A model generated the notes under the pieces. It saw only the letters and a list, made by a program, of their open reading frames with translations. It searched no databases and was not told where the DNA came from. Shown one piece after another: positions 35,913-46,603 of a stretch of 64,000 bases of DNA; position 1 is the stretch's first letter; every line of letters starts with the position of its first letter. A program made the position numbers and the translations under genes. The DNA comes from Falsiroseomonas oleicola (GTDB lineage: Bacteria; Pseudomonadota; Alphaproteobacteria; Acetobacterales; Acetobacteraceae), in NCBI RefSeq assembly GCF_019029495.1, contig NZ_JAERQM010000002.1:558001-622000 (forward strand), read 5' to 3'.

Positions 35913-36158
35913 GCGCCTGGACGTTTGGCTCCCTTCTGGCTGGTCCGCGCCCCGCGCGGGGCAGCCAATGGGGCAGGCGGCTGGCGCGCCGCTTGACCCG
36001 CCCGGTCCCGGGGGGGTAGGAAGCGCCGATCAGGTCACCCCTGATGCATTGGTCGGCCCGCCTCGTGCGGATCGGCTCCGTCGCTCCGCGAAGGCTCGCG
36101 CAGCGGCGCGATTTCGTTTGGGGTGAGCGCAGGGACCGCAAGGGGTGTTTCCGCCACG

Positions 36159-37544
36159 ATGTTCGAGGCGTTGGGCAACAGGCTGACAGGGGTTTTCGAC
36201 AAGCTGCGCCGTCGTGGCGCGCTGTCGGATGCCGATGTCCAGGAGGCGCTGCGGGAAGTCCGCATCGCGCTGCTGGAAGCCGACGTCGCCCTGCCGGTGG
36301 TGAAGGACCTGGTGAACCGCGTGCGCGACCGCGCCGTGGGCCAGGAAGTCATCCGCAGCGTCTCCCCTGCCCAACAGGTCATCAAGATCGTCAACGACGC
36401 GCTGGTTGAGGCGCTGGGTGGTGGCGAAGGCGATGACGGCAAGCGCGGCATCGACCTGAATGCGCCGTCCCCGTTGCCGATCCTGATGGTCGGCCTCCAG
36501 GGCTCCGGCAAGACCACGACCTCCGGCAAGATCGCGCTGCGGCTGCGGGTGCGGGATCGCAAGAAGGTCCTGCTGGCCTCGCTCGACGTGCATCGCCCGG
36601 CGGCGCAGTTGCAGTTGCAGCAATTGGCGGATCGCGCCGAGGTCACCTGCCTGCCGATCGTCATGGGCCAGCGGCCGCTGGAGATCGCGGCGCGTGCCAT
36701 GGACGTGGCGCGGCGCGAGTTGTTCGACGTGGTCATCCTCGACACGGCGGGCCGCCTTTCCATCGACGCCGAGTTGATGGCCGAAGTGGCCGCGGTGAAG
36801 GCATTCGCAAAACCGCATGAGACGCTGCTGGTGGTCGATGCCATGACCGGCCAGGACGCGGTGCAGACGGCGCGCGCCTTCAACGAACAGGTCGGCGTCA
36901 CCGGCATCGTCATGACGCGCGTCGATGGCGATGCGCGCGGTGGCGCGGCACTGTCCATGCGGGCCGTCACCGGCGCGCCGATCAAGCTGCTGGGTGCCGG
37001 CGAGAAGCTGGATGCGCTGGAAGACTTCCATCCCGACCGCATCGCCAACCGCATCCTCGGCATGGGCGACATCGTCTCCCTCGTCGAGCGTGCGGCGGAG
37101 ACCATCGACCAGGCCGAGGCGGAAAAGCTCGCCAAGAAGATGCAGAAGGGGTCTTTCGACCTCGAGGACTATGCCCAGCAGATCAAGCAGATCGGCAAGA
37201 TGGGCTCGCTCTCCGGCATCCTCGGCATGCTGCCCGGCATCGGCAAGATGAAGGCGCAGATCGAGAACGCCAATCTTGACCAGTCCATGTTGAAGCGCCA
37301 GTCGGCGATCATCTCCTCGATGACGATGAAGGAACGGCGCAAGCCGGATCTCATCAAGGCATCGCGGAAGAAGCGCATCGCCGCCGGCTCCGGCACCACG
37401 GTGCAGGAAGTGAATCGCCTGCTGAAGCAGTTCGACGACATGTCGGACATGATGAAGCGGATGAACAAGATGGGCCAGAAGGGGATGATGCGCGGCGGTC
37501 TCGCCTCGCTGATGCCCGGCCTTGGTAACAAACGACCGTTTTGA
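36159..37544 (+). CDS. ffh: Signal recognition particle protein
   Basis: A 461-aa SRP GTPase that targets membrane proteins. The N domain starts [20 protein letters not shown]. The G domain has [15 protein letters not shown] (P-loop), [27 protein letters not shown] and [14 protein letters not shown]. The Met-rich M domain ([20 protein letters not shown]) binds 4.5S RNA and signal peptides. ATG 36159 is chosen over an upstream frame extension. It begins the ffh-rpsP-rimM-trmD-rplS string. Confidence 0.97.
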   Translation: MFEALGNRLTGVFDKLRRRGALSDADVQEALREVRIALLEADVALPVVKDLVNRVRDRAVGQEVIRSVSPAQQVIKIVNDALVEALGGGEGDDGKRGIDLNAPSPLPILMVGLQGSGKTTTSGKIALRLRVRDRKKVLLASLDVHRPAAQLQLQQLADRAEVTCLPIVMGQRPLEIAARAMDVARRELFDVVILDTAGRLSIDAELMAEVAAVKAFAKPHETLLVVDAMTGQDAVQTARAFNEQVGVTGIVMTRVDGDARGGAALSMRAVTGAPIKLLGAGEKLDALEDFHPDRIANRILGMGDIVSLVERAAETIDQAEAEKLAKKMQKGSFDLEDYAQQIKQIGKMGSLSGILGMLPGIGKMKAQIENANLDQSMLKRQSAIISSMTMKERRKPDLIKASRKKRIAAGSGTTVQEVNRLLKQFDDMSDMMKRMNKMGQKGMMRGGLASLMPGLGNKRPF

Positions 37545-37566
37545 AGATCAGGAGAAGGTAACCCTC

Positions 37567-37908
37567 ATGGGCCTCAAGATCCGCCTCGCGCGCGCCGGCG
37601 CCAAGAAGCGCCCCTACTACCACATCGTGGTGGCGGACAGCCGCAGCCCGCGCGACGGCCGCTTCATCGAGAAGCTGGGCAGCTACAACCCGATGCTGCC
37701 CTCCGACCATCCGGAGCGGGTGCGTCTGTTCGCCGAGCGCATCGCGCATTGGAAGTCGGTCGGCGCGCTGCCGACCGATCGCGTCGCCAAGTTCCTCGGC
37801 CATGCCGGCCTCGCGCCGATGCCGGTCTTCGCCGAGCAGCCGAAGCAGTCGCTGCCGAAGAAGAAGGCGCAGGAACGCGCCGCCGCCAACGCCGCCGCGG
37901 CGGGCTGA
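37567..37908 (+). CDS. rpsP: 30S ribosomal protein S16
   Basis: A 113-aa protein with the S16 start [20 protein letters not shown] and the [13 protein letters not shown] segment; the C-terminus is Lys/Ala-rich. AGGAGAAGG precedes the ATG. It lies 22 bp after ffh in the standard ribosome-maturation operon. Confidence 0.98.
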   Translation: MGLKIRLARAGAKKRPYYHIVVADSRSPRDGRFIEKLGSYNPMLPSDHPERVRLFAERIAHWKSVGALPTDRVAKFLGHAGLAPMPVFAEQPKQSLPKKKAQERAAANAAAAG

Positions 37909-37931
37909 GGCAGGACAGGGGGCCTTAGGCC

Positions 37932-38456
37932 GTGGCGCGGGTGAAACGGGTGCTGGTGGGGGAGATCGGGCGGCCGCATGGCGTGCGCGGCCTGCTGCGC
38001 CTGCGCGCCTTCACCGCCGACCCGATGGCCATCGCCAATTACGGTCCCCTGACCGATGCCGAAGGCACGCGCCGCATCGCGCTGACCGCCCTGCCGGACG
38101 GGCTCGCCCGTATCGAGGGAGTGGCGGATCGCGACCAGGCCGCGAAGCTGACCGGCATCAAGCTCTATGCCGAACGCGACCGCCTGCCGCCGCCTGAGGA
38201 TCCGGAGGAGTTCTTCCTCTGTGACCTGGAGGGGCTGCCCGCACTGACCGAGGACGGCGCCACGCTGGGCACCATCCGCGCGGTGGAGGATCACGGCGCC
38301 GGGGCCTTCCTGGTGATCGATGGCCCGGCCGGGGAAGTGCTGCTGCCTTTCACGAAGAAGGTGGTGCCGGTGGTGGATATCGCCGCGGGCCGGGTGGTGG
38401 TCGCACCGCCGGCCGAGGTGATCGTCGCCCCGCAAGCCGGGGAGGACGCGGCGTGA
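37932..38456 (+). CDS. rimM: Ribosome maturation factor RimM
   Basis: A 174-aa 30S assembly factor that acts on the 16S rRNA head with S19. The N-terminal RimM barrel has [20 protein letters not shown]. The PRC-barrel-like C-domain follows ([12 protein letters not shown], then [20 protein letters not shown]). Start GTG 37932; the stop overlaps the trmD GTG by GTGA. Confidence 0.96.
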   Translation: MARVKRVLVGEIGRPHGVRGLLRLRAFTADPMAIANYGPLTDAEGTRRIALTALPDGLARIEGVADRDQAAKLTGIKLYAERDRLPPPEDPEEFFLCDLEGLPALTEDGATLGTIRAVEDHGAGAFLVIDGPAGEVLLPFTKKVVPVVDIAAGRVVVAPPAEVIVAPQAGEDAA

Positions 38457-39211
38457 GCTGGCGGGCCACCATCCTGACCCTTTTCCCGGAGATGTTCCCC
38501 GGCCCGCTCGGTCTGTCCCTCGCGGGCAAGGCGTTGCGGGAGGGGCGCTGGGCGCTGGAGGCGATGGATATCCGCGGCTTCGCCACGGACAGGCACCGCA
38601 CGGTGGACGACACCCCCTTCGGTGGCGGCGCCGGCATGGTGATGCGGCCGGATGTGCTGGACGCGGCCTGCGAAGCGGCGACGGCGGCCAATCCCGACGC
38701 GCCGCTGGTCTATCTGACGCCCCGCGGGCGGCTGCTGGACCAGGCGCTGGTTCGTGACCTGTCGGCCGGTCCCGGCGTGGTGGTGCTGTGTGGTCGCTAC
38801 GAAGGCGTCGACCAGCGGGTGATCGAGGCCCGGAACATGGTCGAGGTCTCCGCCGGGGACTTCGTGCTGTCCGGCGGCGAACCCGCGGCGCTGCTGCTGC
38901 TCGATGCCTGCATCCGGCTGCTGCCGGGGGTGATGGGCGGGGCGGCCAGCGCGGCGGAGGAAAGCCACGGCGCCGAGGGCCTGCTGGAATACCCGCATTA
39001 TACCCGCCCTGCCGAATGGCAGGGCCGGCGCGTGCCGGACGTGCTGCTCTCCGGCCACCATGCCGAGGTCGCACGCTGGCGCCGCGCCGAGGCGGAGGCC
39101 GCGACCCGCGCGCGGCGGCCGGACCTCTGGGACCAATTCTCCCGCCGCATGGCGGAACAACAGAACACGGCCAAGGCGGGGCGGCTGGACGGCCACCCGG
39201 CCGCCGCCTAG
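38453..39211 (+). CDS. trmD: tRNA (guanine37-N1)-methyltransferase
   Basis: A 252-aa SPOUT methyltransferase. The features are [20 protein letters not shown], the [16 protein letters not shown] loop, and the trefoil-knot SAM site [14 protein letters not shown] and [15 protein letters not shown], then the C-terminal [20 protein letters not shown]. It modifies G37 to prevent frameshifting. Start GTG, coupled to rimM. Confidence 0.97.
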   Translation: MSWRATILTLFPEMFPGPLGLSLAGKALREGRWALEAMDIRGFATDRHRTVDDTPFGGGAGMVMRPDVLDAACEAATAANPDAPLVYLTPRGRLLDQALVRDLSAGPGVVVLCGRYEGVDQRVIEARNMVEVSAGDFVLSGGEPAALLLLDACIRLLPGVMGGAASAAEESHGAEGLLEYPHYTRPAEWQGRRVPDVLLSGHHAEVARWRRAEAEAATRARRPDLWDQFSRRMAEQQNTAKAGRLDGHPAAA

Positions 39212-39236
39212 ATGCAATGATTGGAAGGAACCACCG

Positions 39237-39620
39237 ATGAACCTGCTCCAGCAGTTCGAGGCCGCCCAGCAGGCGCGCCTCTCCGCCAACCGGGCGACCC
39301 CGGCCTTCGATGCGGGCGATACCGTCCGCGTCATGGTGAAGGTCGTGGAAGGCGAGCGCACGCGTATCCAGGCCTATGAAGGCGTCTGCATCGCCCGCAG
39401 CAACCGCGGCCTGAACAGCAACTTCACCGTGCGCAAGCTGTCCTATGGCGAGGGCGTGGAGCGCATCTTCCCGCTCTATTCGCCGAATGTGGCGGAGATC
39501 ATCGTGGTCCGCCGCGGCAAGGTGCGGCGCGCCAAGCTGTATTACCTGCGTGGCCGGACCGGCAAGTCCGCGCGCATCGAGGAGCGGGCGCGCGACAAGC
39601 GCGAAACCGCGGCAGCCTGA
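39237..39620 (+). CDS. rplS: 50S ribosomal protein L19
   Basis: A 127-aa protein with [40 protein letters not shown] and [20 protein letters not shown], all L19 hallmarks. ATG 39237 follows GGAAGG. It closes the operon, with a strong hairpin directly downstream. Confidence 0.98.
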   Translation: MNLLQQFEAAQQARLSANRATPAFDAGDTVRVMVKVVEGERTRIQAYEGVCIARSNRGLNSNFTVRKLSYGEGVERIFPLYSPNVAEIIVVRRGKVRRAKLYYLRGRTGKSARIEERARDKRETAAA

Positions 39621-39629
39621 TCCGGCATC

Positions 39630-39656
39630 GGCCCCGCCAATGATGGCGGGGCCTTT
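39630..39656 (+). terminator. Rho-independent terminator after rplS
   Basis: A perfect 10-bp stem, GGCCCCGCCA-ATGA-TGGCGGGGCC, followed by TTT, 10 bp after the rplS stop and before leuC. Confidence 0.75.
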
Positions 39657-39689
39657 GGGCTGGGGGGCGAGAAGGCAAAGGGGAAAGCG

Positions 39690-41114
<1,425 letters not shown>

Positions 41115-41115
41115 G

Positions 41116-41733
41116 ATGCGGGCTTTCACCACACTCACCGGCGTGGCCGCGCCGATGCCGGCCGCCAATATCGACACCGACAAGATCATCCCGGCGCGCT
41201 TCCTGAAGACCATCGCCCGCACCGGCCTGGGCAAGAGCCTCTTCGCCAATATGCGCTACCGGGAGGACGGGTCGGAGAATCCCGACTTCGTCCTGAACCA
41301 GGAGCCGTATCGCCACGCGGAAATCCTGATCGCCTTCGACAATTTCGGCTGCGGCTCCTCCCGCGAACATGCGCCCTGGGCGCTGCTGGATTTCGGCATC
41401 CGCTGCGTCATCGCGCCGGATTTCGCCGATATCTTCCATTCCAACAGCTTCAAGAACGGCGTGCTGCCGGTGGCCCTGCCGCGCGCGGTCTGCGAGCAGT
41501 TGATGGAAGATGCGCGGATGGGCGGCAATGCGCGCCTGACGGTGGATCTGGAACGCCAGGTGGTGGTGCGCCCCAACGGCGAGGAAATTCCCTTCCAGAT
41601 CGACCCCTTCCGCCGCCACCTGCTGCTGAACGGCCTGGACGATATCGGCCAGACGCTTCAGCACGCCCCGGCGATCGACAGCTTCGAGGCGAAGCAGCGC
41701 GCCGCCCAGCCCTGGCTGTATGCCGAGGCCTGA
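41116..41733 (+). CDS. leuD: 3-isopropylmalate dehydratase small subunit
   Basis: A 205-aa swivel domain partner of LeuC. It contains [16 protein letters not shown] and [20 protein letters not shown], the GSSREH substrate loop, and [20 protein letters not shown] 41116 is almost contiguous with leuC. Confidence 0.97.
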   Translation: MRAFTTLTGVAAPMPAANIDTDKIIPARFLKTIARTGLGKSLFANMRYREDGSENPDFVLNQEPYRHAEILIAFDNFGCGSSREHAPWALLDFGIRCVIAPDFADIFHSNSFKNGVLPVALPRAVCEQLMEDARMGGNARLTVDLERQVVVRPNGEEIPFQIDPFRRHLLLNGLDDIGQTLQHAPAIDSFEAKQRAAQPWLYAEA

Positions 41734-41808
41734 GACCAAGGACCTGCCTGACCGGCTCTGGCGGCGCCTGGGCGGTCGGGCAGGGTCTTTCCGACTCCCC
41801 TGACCAGG

Positions 41809-42933
41809 ATGAACGCCAAGATGCCCGCCAACAAAAAGCTCCTCATCCTGCCCGGCGACGGCATCGGGCCGGAAGTGATGCGCGAAGTGCGCCGCATCAT
41901 CGACTGGATGGACCGCCGTCGCAGCGTGACCTTCGACATCAATGAGGGCCTGGTCGGCGGCGCCGCGCTGGACGCTACCGGCTCTCCCTGCCCGGATGAG
42001 ACGGTGGCCGCGGCCAGCGCCGCCGATGCGGTGCTGTTCGGCTCCGTCGGCGGCCCGAAATGGGACAGCCTGCCCTTCGACCAGCGGCCGGAACTCGGCA
42101 TTTTGCGGCTGCGCAAGGATCTGCAGCTCTTCGCCAATCTGCGCCCGGCCGTGGTGCTGGCCCCGCTGGTGGAGGCTTCCGCCCTGCGGGCCGATCTCGT
42201 CCGCGGCCTCGACATCATGATCGTGCGCGAGACGACCGGCGGCATCTATTTCGGCGAGCCGCGCGGCATCCATGTGAATGAGCAGGGCAAGCGCGTCGGC
42301 ATCGACACCGAGGTCTATTCCGAGGACGAGATTTCCCGCGTTGCCCGCGTGGCCTTCGACCTGGCGCGCAAGCGCCGCAACAAGGTGACGAGCGTCGAGA
42401 AGGCGAATGTCATGCAGTCCGGCCGCTTGTGGCGCGCCGTGGTGGGTGAGGTCGGCAAGGCCGAATACCCCGACGTCGAGCTGGAGCACATGTATGCCGA
42501 CAACTGCGCCATGCAGCTGGCCAGCCGGCCGAAGCAGTTCGACGTGGTGCTCGGCGGCAACCTGTTCGGCGACGTGCTGTCGGACCTCGCGGCGGCGCTG
42601 ACGGGCTCGCTCGGCATGTTGCCCTCCGCCACCATCGGCGCCGTGCAGGCCGATGGCCGCCGCCATGCGCTGTACGAGCCGATCCATGGCAGCGCGCCGG
42701 ATATCGCCGGCAAGGGCATCGCCAATCCCTGCGCGCAGATCCTGTCCTTCGCCATGCTGCTGCGCCTGTCCTTCGACATGGATGAGGATGCGACGCTGAT
42801 CGAGAAGTCGGTCGAGAAGGTGCTGGCCGGCGGCCTGCGCACCGCCGACATCATGGCCCCGGGCATGGCCCGCGTCGGCACCACGGTGATGGGCGAGGCG
42901 GTGCTGCGGGAGCTGGAGAAGCTCTCCGCCTGA
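41809..42933 (+). CDS. leuB: 3-isopropylmalate dehydrogenase
   Basis: A 374-aa NAD-dependent decarboxylating dehydrogenase (third step of leucine-specific synthesis). It contains [38 protein letters not shown] and [20 protein letters not shown] with the metal Asp residues, and [15 protein letters not shown]. The start may be ATG 41809 or ATG 41821; the latter has AGGA at better spacing. A strong terminator follows. Confidence 0.97.
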   Translation: MNAKMPANKKLLILPGDGIGPEVMREVRRIIDWMDRRRSVTFDINEGLVGGAALDATGSPCPDETVAAASAADAVLFGSVGGPKWDSLPFDQRPELGILRLRKDLQLFANLRPAVVLAPLVEASALRADLVRGLDIMIVRETTGGIYFGEPRGIHVNEQGKRVGIDTEVYSEDEISRVARVAFDLARKRRNKVTSVEKANVMQSGRLWRAVVGEVGKAEYPDVELEHMYADNCAMQLASRPKQFDVVLGGNLFGDVLSDLAAALTGSLGMLPSATIGAVQADGRRHALYEPIHGSAPDIAGKGIANPCAQILSFAMLLRLSFDMDEDATLIEKSVEKVLAGGLRTADIMAPGMARVGTTVMGEAVLRELEKLSA

Positions 42934-42961
42934 CCTCAGAAGCACTTGAATCGCAAGCAAC

Positions 42962-42999
42962 AAATCCGCCGGACGCGATCGCGCCGGCGGATTTTTTTT
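42962..42999 (+). terminator. Strong Rho-independent terminator after leuB
   Basis: An 11-bp stem, AAATCCGCCGG paired with CCGGCGGATTT, with a loop containing CGCGATCGCG and a run of eight T residues. This is the clearest terminator in the window. Confidence 0.92.
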
Positions 43000-43066
43000 G
43001 CCCTGGAATCTGTCTCCGCGGGGTTGCGTCCCCCCGGCTCCCCCGCTATTTACCGGCACCTGCGCG

Positions 43067-43143
43067 GGACCCGTAGCTCAATTGGATAGAGCACCAGACT
43101 ACGGATCTGGGGGTTAGGAGTTCGAATCTCTTCGGGTCCGCCA
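43067..43143 (+). tRNA. tRNA-Arg (anticodon ACG); probable prophage attachment gene
   Basis: The acceptor GGACCCG pairs with CGGGTCC, the D-arm contains AGCTCAATTGGATAGAGC, the anticodon stem-loop is CCAGA-CTACGGA-TCTGG with ACG, and the T-loop TTCGAAT and encoded CCA follow. It reads CGN Arg codons by inosine. A leftward integrase gene starts the foreign DNA 80 bp downstream, so the 3' half of this tRNA is the likely attachment core; the matching copy should lie beyond the right edge. Confidence 0.97.
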
Positions 43144-43179
43144 GGTTTTCCAATCCCTTAGCGACGGCCGGCTGTCAGC

Positions 43180-43223
43180 CTGTTGCACAATGGTTGCAGA
43201 ACGTCTGAGGCGTTGTGCAACAG
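43180..43223. repeat. 11-bp inverted repeat between tRNA-Arg and integrase stop
   Basis: CTGTTGCACAA (43180-43190) and TTGTGCAACAG (43213-43223) are perfect inverse copies 22 nt apart, ending exactly at the integrase stop codon. It could be an integrase arm-type binding site near the attachment junction or a stabilising hairpin for the integrase transcript. Confidence 0.8.
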
Positions 43224-44435
43224 CTATCGGCGGCGCGGCGCCATGGGGATAACGCTTGGGCCGGGCGCCGCCTCCCACGCATCCATCGCCAGGGCGGCCA
43301 CGTCACGCCGGCGGGGCAGGTAGGTGTCGATGATCGCCTGCGTGTAGTCGATCTTCCAGCCGGCGATGGCGGCGATCTGCGGCACGGTGGCGCCGGCCAG
43401 TGCCATCTGCACTACCCCGGTCCGCCGCAGGTCTCGGCGTTGCAGATCCAGAATCAGCCCGGCGCGGATGATGGCCTTGGCCTTGGCGCGGCCGTCACGG
43501 TTGCGGGGCAGGCCGCCGCGGGCGCGCATCGCCTGCCGCGCCAGGCGCAGGTTCACCCGATCAATCACCCGGTCCCAGGTTCGCGAGAAATTCCGACGGC
43601 TCCAGGGCAGGCCGGTGGGGCTGGGCAGCAGCAGCGTGGATGCTGAGGTGCCCTTCCGGATTCGCGGCGGCGCAGGTTCCGGCCGCAGCATCTCCTCGGC
43701 CAGGACGGCATGGCACGGCACGTCCAGCAGCGCGCCCGTCTTGGCCTGGCGCAGCCGGATCCAGGTGCGCCCCTCCCCAACCCAGACCATCGGCGTGCCC
43801 ATGGCCAGCACATCCGAGAGCCGTTGCACGCTGTACAGCAGCAGCGCCATCGCCTTGCGTACCCGAGGCATGTCCAGCTCGCTGGCGATCTGCAGCACGG
43901 CATCAATGTGATGCTGCGGCCAGACCTGGTCGCGAGGGCGTGTGTCGAACATCTCGAACCCCTCCACCGGGTTCTGCGCCAGTTCCGGCAGTTGCAGCTC
44001 ATCCTTCCCGTAGTTCAGCACCAGGCGGAGGGTGCGGAGGATGGCGTTGCCGCGGAAGGGGCGATCCCGGTAGCCGGCGTGGAACACCGCCACGGCCTTC
44101 CGGGTAATGCCGGCCAGGGGCACAGCTTCCCAGGCCTCGCGCAGGATCTCGATATGGTCGGCATATTCCGCCTTGGTCCTCGGCGCCTTTTTGCCGTAGC
44201 CGGTGCTGCCCAGGTACAGCGCGGCCAGTTCCCCGAAGCTGCCGGTCGGCGGGCGGCGCGGAGCCTCTGGCGCTTCGCGGGCGGTGGACAGGGCCACGGC
44301 CTGGTCGCGCGTCATGCCGTCCCGCTCCCGGCCCAGCAGGGCGCCGGATCGGCGGTGGTAGAAGTCGGTCGTGGTGGTTCCGTCCGCCAGCTTACGCCTG
44401 ACGGCGTTGAGCCCGCTGCTTACCGGCCTGGGCAT
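43224..44435 (-). CDS. int: Phage tyrosine-recombinase integrase
   Basis: A 403-aa recombinase; ATG 44435 is chosen because GGGAG lies 6 nt upstream. An N-terminal arm-binding region and a SAM-like core-binding domain (about 65-150) precede the catalytic domain. The catalytic residues are Arg205 (SVQRLSDVL), Lys232 (RQAKTG), Arg337 (RRDLRRTG), Trp360 (IAGW) and nucleophile Tyr372 (DTYLPRR). The usual His of box II is Arg334 and the second His is Trp360, which is tolerated in some phage integrases. It is the last gene of the leftward operon. Confidence 0.95.
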   Translation of the reverse strand: MPRPVSSGLNAVRRKLADGTTTTDFYHRRSGALLGRERDGMTRDQAVALSTAREAPEAPRRPPTGSFGELAALYLGSTGYGKKAPRTKAEYADHIEILREAWEAVPLAGITRKAVAVFHAGYRDRPFRGNAILRTLRLVLNYGKDELQLPELAQNPVEGFEMFDTRPRDQVWPQHHIDAVLQIASELDMPRVRKAMALLLYSVQRLSDVLAMGTPMVWVGEGRTWIRLRQAKTGALLDVPCHAVLAEEMLRPEPAPPRIRKGTSASTLLLPSPTGLPWSRRNFSRTWDRVIDRVNLRLARQAMRARGGLPRNRDGRAKAKAIIRAGLILDLQRRDLRRTGVVQMALAGATVPQIAAIAGWKIDYTQAIIDTYLPRRRDVAALAMDAWEAAPGPSVIPMAPRRR

Positions 44436-44745
44436 TCTGCGCTCCCGCAATGGCTGCCGCCTCCGCGCCCGCCCGCATCGCGGCCGCGACCTCGGGGGGC
44501 GATGGGCAGAGGCCGGAGGCCTGGTCGGCCGCAGCGTCCAGCGCCCGGCGGTCCCATGTCAACCGCTGGCCCTCGGCGCCGCGAAGCCGGGGCGGCGGCC
44601 ATTCCCCCCGGGCGACCTCGCCCAGGAAGGTGTCGAGCGAGACGCCGAGATAGGCCGCCGCCTCCTCGCGCGACAGATAGCGGGGCTCCATACCCGGCGG
44701 CAGCGCGGCCCTGCGGCCGGCGCCAGGTGTGGCGCGAGCGGTCAT
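44392..44745 (-). CDS. Small HTH protein, excisionase/AlpA-like
   Basis: A 117-aa protein whose middle reads RYLSREEAAAYLGVSLDTFL, then RGEWPPPRLRGAEGQRLTWD, the HTH_17/MerR-like fold of excisionases and AlpA regulators. Its 3' end overlaps the integrase start by about 44 bp and its start overlaps the next gene upstream by ATGA. The position beside int suggests directionality control of excision. Confidence 0.8.
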   Translation of the reverse strand: MTARATPGAGRRAALPPGMEPRYLSREEAAAYLGVSLDTFLGEVARGEWPPPRLRGAEGQRLTWDRRALDAAADQASGLCPSPPEVAAAMRAGAEAAAIAGAQNAQAGKQRAQRRQA

Positions 44746-45083
44746 TTGGCCCCCGTCAGCCGCGCCAGCAGCGTCCGGATGCTGCGCTTGCCGGCCAGGG
44801 GCTGGCCGGTGGCGCGGGCGGCGGTGATGGAGAGGTCCAGCAGCCGCTCGGCGCAGGCGATGGCCTCGGCGGCGCGCTGATTCTCGGCGGCACGGGTGGT
44901 GCCGGCTGCGCGATCGCTGGCCTCGTAATGCGTGTCGGCACGGTCGCGGCAGGCCTGCTCGGCGGCGCGGAGGCCGGCCAGGAAGGCGCGGGCCAGAGGC
45001 TCGGATGCGGCACGCAGCTCCCTGGCCTGCTGGATCACGCGGGCGGCGCGGGCGTCGCCGTGGATGGGGCTAGGGTTAGGCAT
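44742..45083 (-). CDS. Phage protein of unknown function
   Basis: About 113 aa, helical and Ala/Arg-rich (AARVIQQARELRAASEPLAR, and AEAIACAERLLDLSITAARA). No family recognised. ATG 45083 is chosen because GAGG lies 6 nt upstream; ATG 45101 is an alternative. Overlaps the genes on both sides in the leftward operon. Confidence 0.65.
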   Translation of the reverse strand: MPNPSPIHGDARAARVIQQARELRAASEPLARAFLAGLRAAEQACRDRADTHYEASDRAAGTTRAAENQRAAEAIACAERLLDLSITAARATGQPLAGKRSIRTLLARLTGAK

Positions 45084-45408
45084 CGGCTGCCTCATATCCA
45101 TCGCAGAGCCCTGCGGCTGTGCTGACCGTGGCGTCTCCGGCTGCGATATGCTCTGGCGTGGTGTCCTGATGGCACCAACGGTAAGCGGAAGGGTCTCCCG
45201 GCATCCATTTCACCAGCGACGCGGGCACGTTGGTCGCGGGCGCAGTGCCCCAGTACCGACAGGTGGCGCAGCTACGCCTGTCGGCTTGGTCACCGCGGAT
45301 GGGGTTGGCGGCCGGCGTCACGGGCACCACCCCTGCCGCCGGCAGTTGTCGCAGCCTGGACTGACGCGGAGGCACCCGGACCACGGGTTGAAGGTGTGGT
45401 CGGTCCAT
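45076..45408 (-). CDS. Small Cys-containing phage protein, possible zinc binder
   Basis: A 110-aa protein with CATCRYWG, then [15 protein letters not shown] and GLCDGYE. The Cys-x2-Cys plus later Cys/His residues suggest a small metal-binding fold. The CxxCRYW-type motif recurs in small phage ORFs, but I cannot name a function. The first 40 residues have weak coding character, so the true start may be internal. Confidence 0.6.
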   Translation of the reverse strand: MDRPHLQPVVRVPPRQSRLRQLPAAGVVPVTPAANPIRGDQADRRSCATCRYWGTAPATNVPASLVKWMPGDPSAYRWCHQDTTPEHIAAGDATVSTAAGLCDGYEAADA

Positions 45409-45430
45409 TCGATCTTGCTGTCCTGGCCCA

Positions 45431-46603
45431 TCACACCCTCATCGGCATGAGGACCGCGATCGCGTCATCCTCCTGGATCAGCGCCGGCGTGTCGCTCGCC
45501 TTGATCTGCGCGCGGAATCCGTTCGGCAGGGCGGCGCAGAGGTCGCGCAGGTAGCGGGCCTGGATGCTAAGGGGCGGCCCGCCCGGCGCCTCCCACACCG
45601 CCACGGTGTCCGACAGGTCGATCGTCGCCTCGCCGGCATCCAGCGAGGCGCCTTGCAGGGTCACGCCCAGGCCGTCCTCGGCCGCGCCGAGCCGCACCGG
45701 CTTGGCCTTGCCCTCGCCCATGATGCTGACCGTGGTGATGTGCTTGGCGAGCGTCCCCGGGGCGGGCACATGCAGCACGGTGCCGCCCGGCGCGGGAATC
45801 ACCCGGTCGTATTCCGGGAACTGGCCGTCGATCAGCTTGCTGTCCATCTGCCAGTCCCGGCCGGCGACCGACAGCAGGTTGTCGGTGGCGGTCACCTCCA
45901 CCGCGGCGCCGGTCGCCTCGCCCTCCAGCAGCGCCGCCAGGGCGCCGCAGGTGGCGCGGGGCACGATCATGCCGGGCATGTCCGCCGGCGCCGCTGCCGA
46001 GGCGCGGGCATCCGCCAGCGCCACGAACAGGCGGTGCCCATCGGTGGCGCTGCCTGCCAGGATTCGGGTGGCGCCATCCTGCCGCAGGTGCAGATAGATG
46101 CCGTTGAGGTAGTAGCGGGCGGTCTCCGTGGAGATCGCATGCGCCGGCCGGGTCAGCAGGCGGCGCAGCTCGGCGGCGTCCACCTCCCAGGCCTTGCCGC
46201 GCTTGCGGGTGACGCTCGGGAAGTCCTCCACCGGCAGGGTCATCAGCCGCGCGCGGAGGCTGCCGATGCGCAGAATGAGCGCGTCGCCATCGCAGTCCAT
46301 CGTCAGTGTCGCCGTCTCGGCCGAGTCCGCCGACGCCACCAGTCCCATCAGGCGCTCGGCATTGACGGTGGCCGGCGACAGGTCGCCGTCGGCATCGGTG
46401 GAGGCGGTGACGTGGATCTCCATGTCCGTGCCGGTCACGGTCAGCCGGCCGCCGGTCGCGGCGATCAGCACGTTGGCGAGGATGGGCACGGTGGCCTTGC
46501 GCTCCGCGCCCTGGTTGGCGGCGGCCAGCACGGCGCGGAGATCTTCGGCGGTCAGTTGCACTTCGCCACCGGGCTCGGCGGCGGGCTTGCGGCGGGCGGT
46601 CAT
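45431..46603 (-). CDS. Phage-encoded DNA polymerase III beta subunit (sliding clamp)
   Basis: A 390-aa DnaN homologue. The three-domain clamp is recognisable: [20 protein letters not shown] at the N-terminus with [17 protein letters not shown], then [18 protein letters not shown] in domain 2 with [14 protein letters not shown], then the [11 protein letters not shown] segment, and the C-terminal AVLMPMRV, matching the MPMR end of bacterial clamps. It encircles DNA to tether polymerase. It is not the chromosomal dnaN: it lies within the prophage leftward operon and overlaps the ParB-like gene by ATGA. It probably supports phage replication. Confidence 0.93.
   Translation of the reverse strand: MTARRKPAAEPGGEVQLTAEDLRAVLAAANQGAERKATVPILANVLIAATGGRLTVTGTDMEIHVTASTDADGDLSPATVNAERLMGLVASADSAETATLTMDCDGDALILRIGSLRARLMTLPVEDFPSVTRKRGKAWEVDAAELRRLLTRPAHAISTETARYYLNGIYLHLRQDGATRILAGSATDGHRLFVALADARASAAAPADMPGMIVPRATCGALAALLEGEATGAAVEVTATDNLLSVAGRDWQMDSKLIDGQFPEYDRVIPAPGGTVLHVPAPGTLAKHITTVSIMGEGKAKPVRLGAAEDGLGVTLQGASLDAGEATIDLSDTVAVWEAPGGPPLSIQARYLRDLCAALPNGFRAQIKASDTPALIQEDDAIAVLMPMRV

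Noticed and set aside
35949-35962. GCCCCGCGCGGGGC palindrome after infC
   Set aside because: Self-complementary but has no proper loop or T-run; such GC palindromes are expected by chance here.
45431-46603. Clamp gene considered as the host chromosomal dnaN
   Set aside because: There is no dnaA, recF or gyrB nearby; it is embedded in and coupled to prophage genes.
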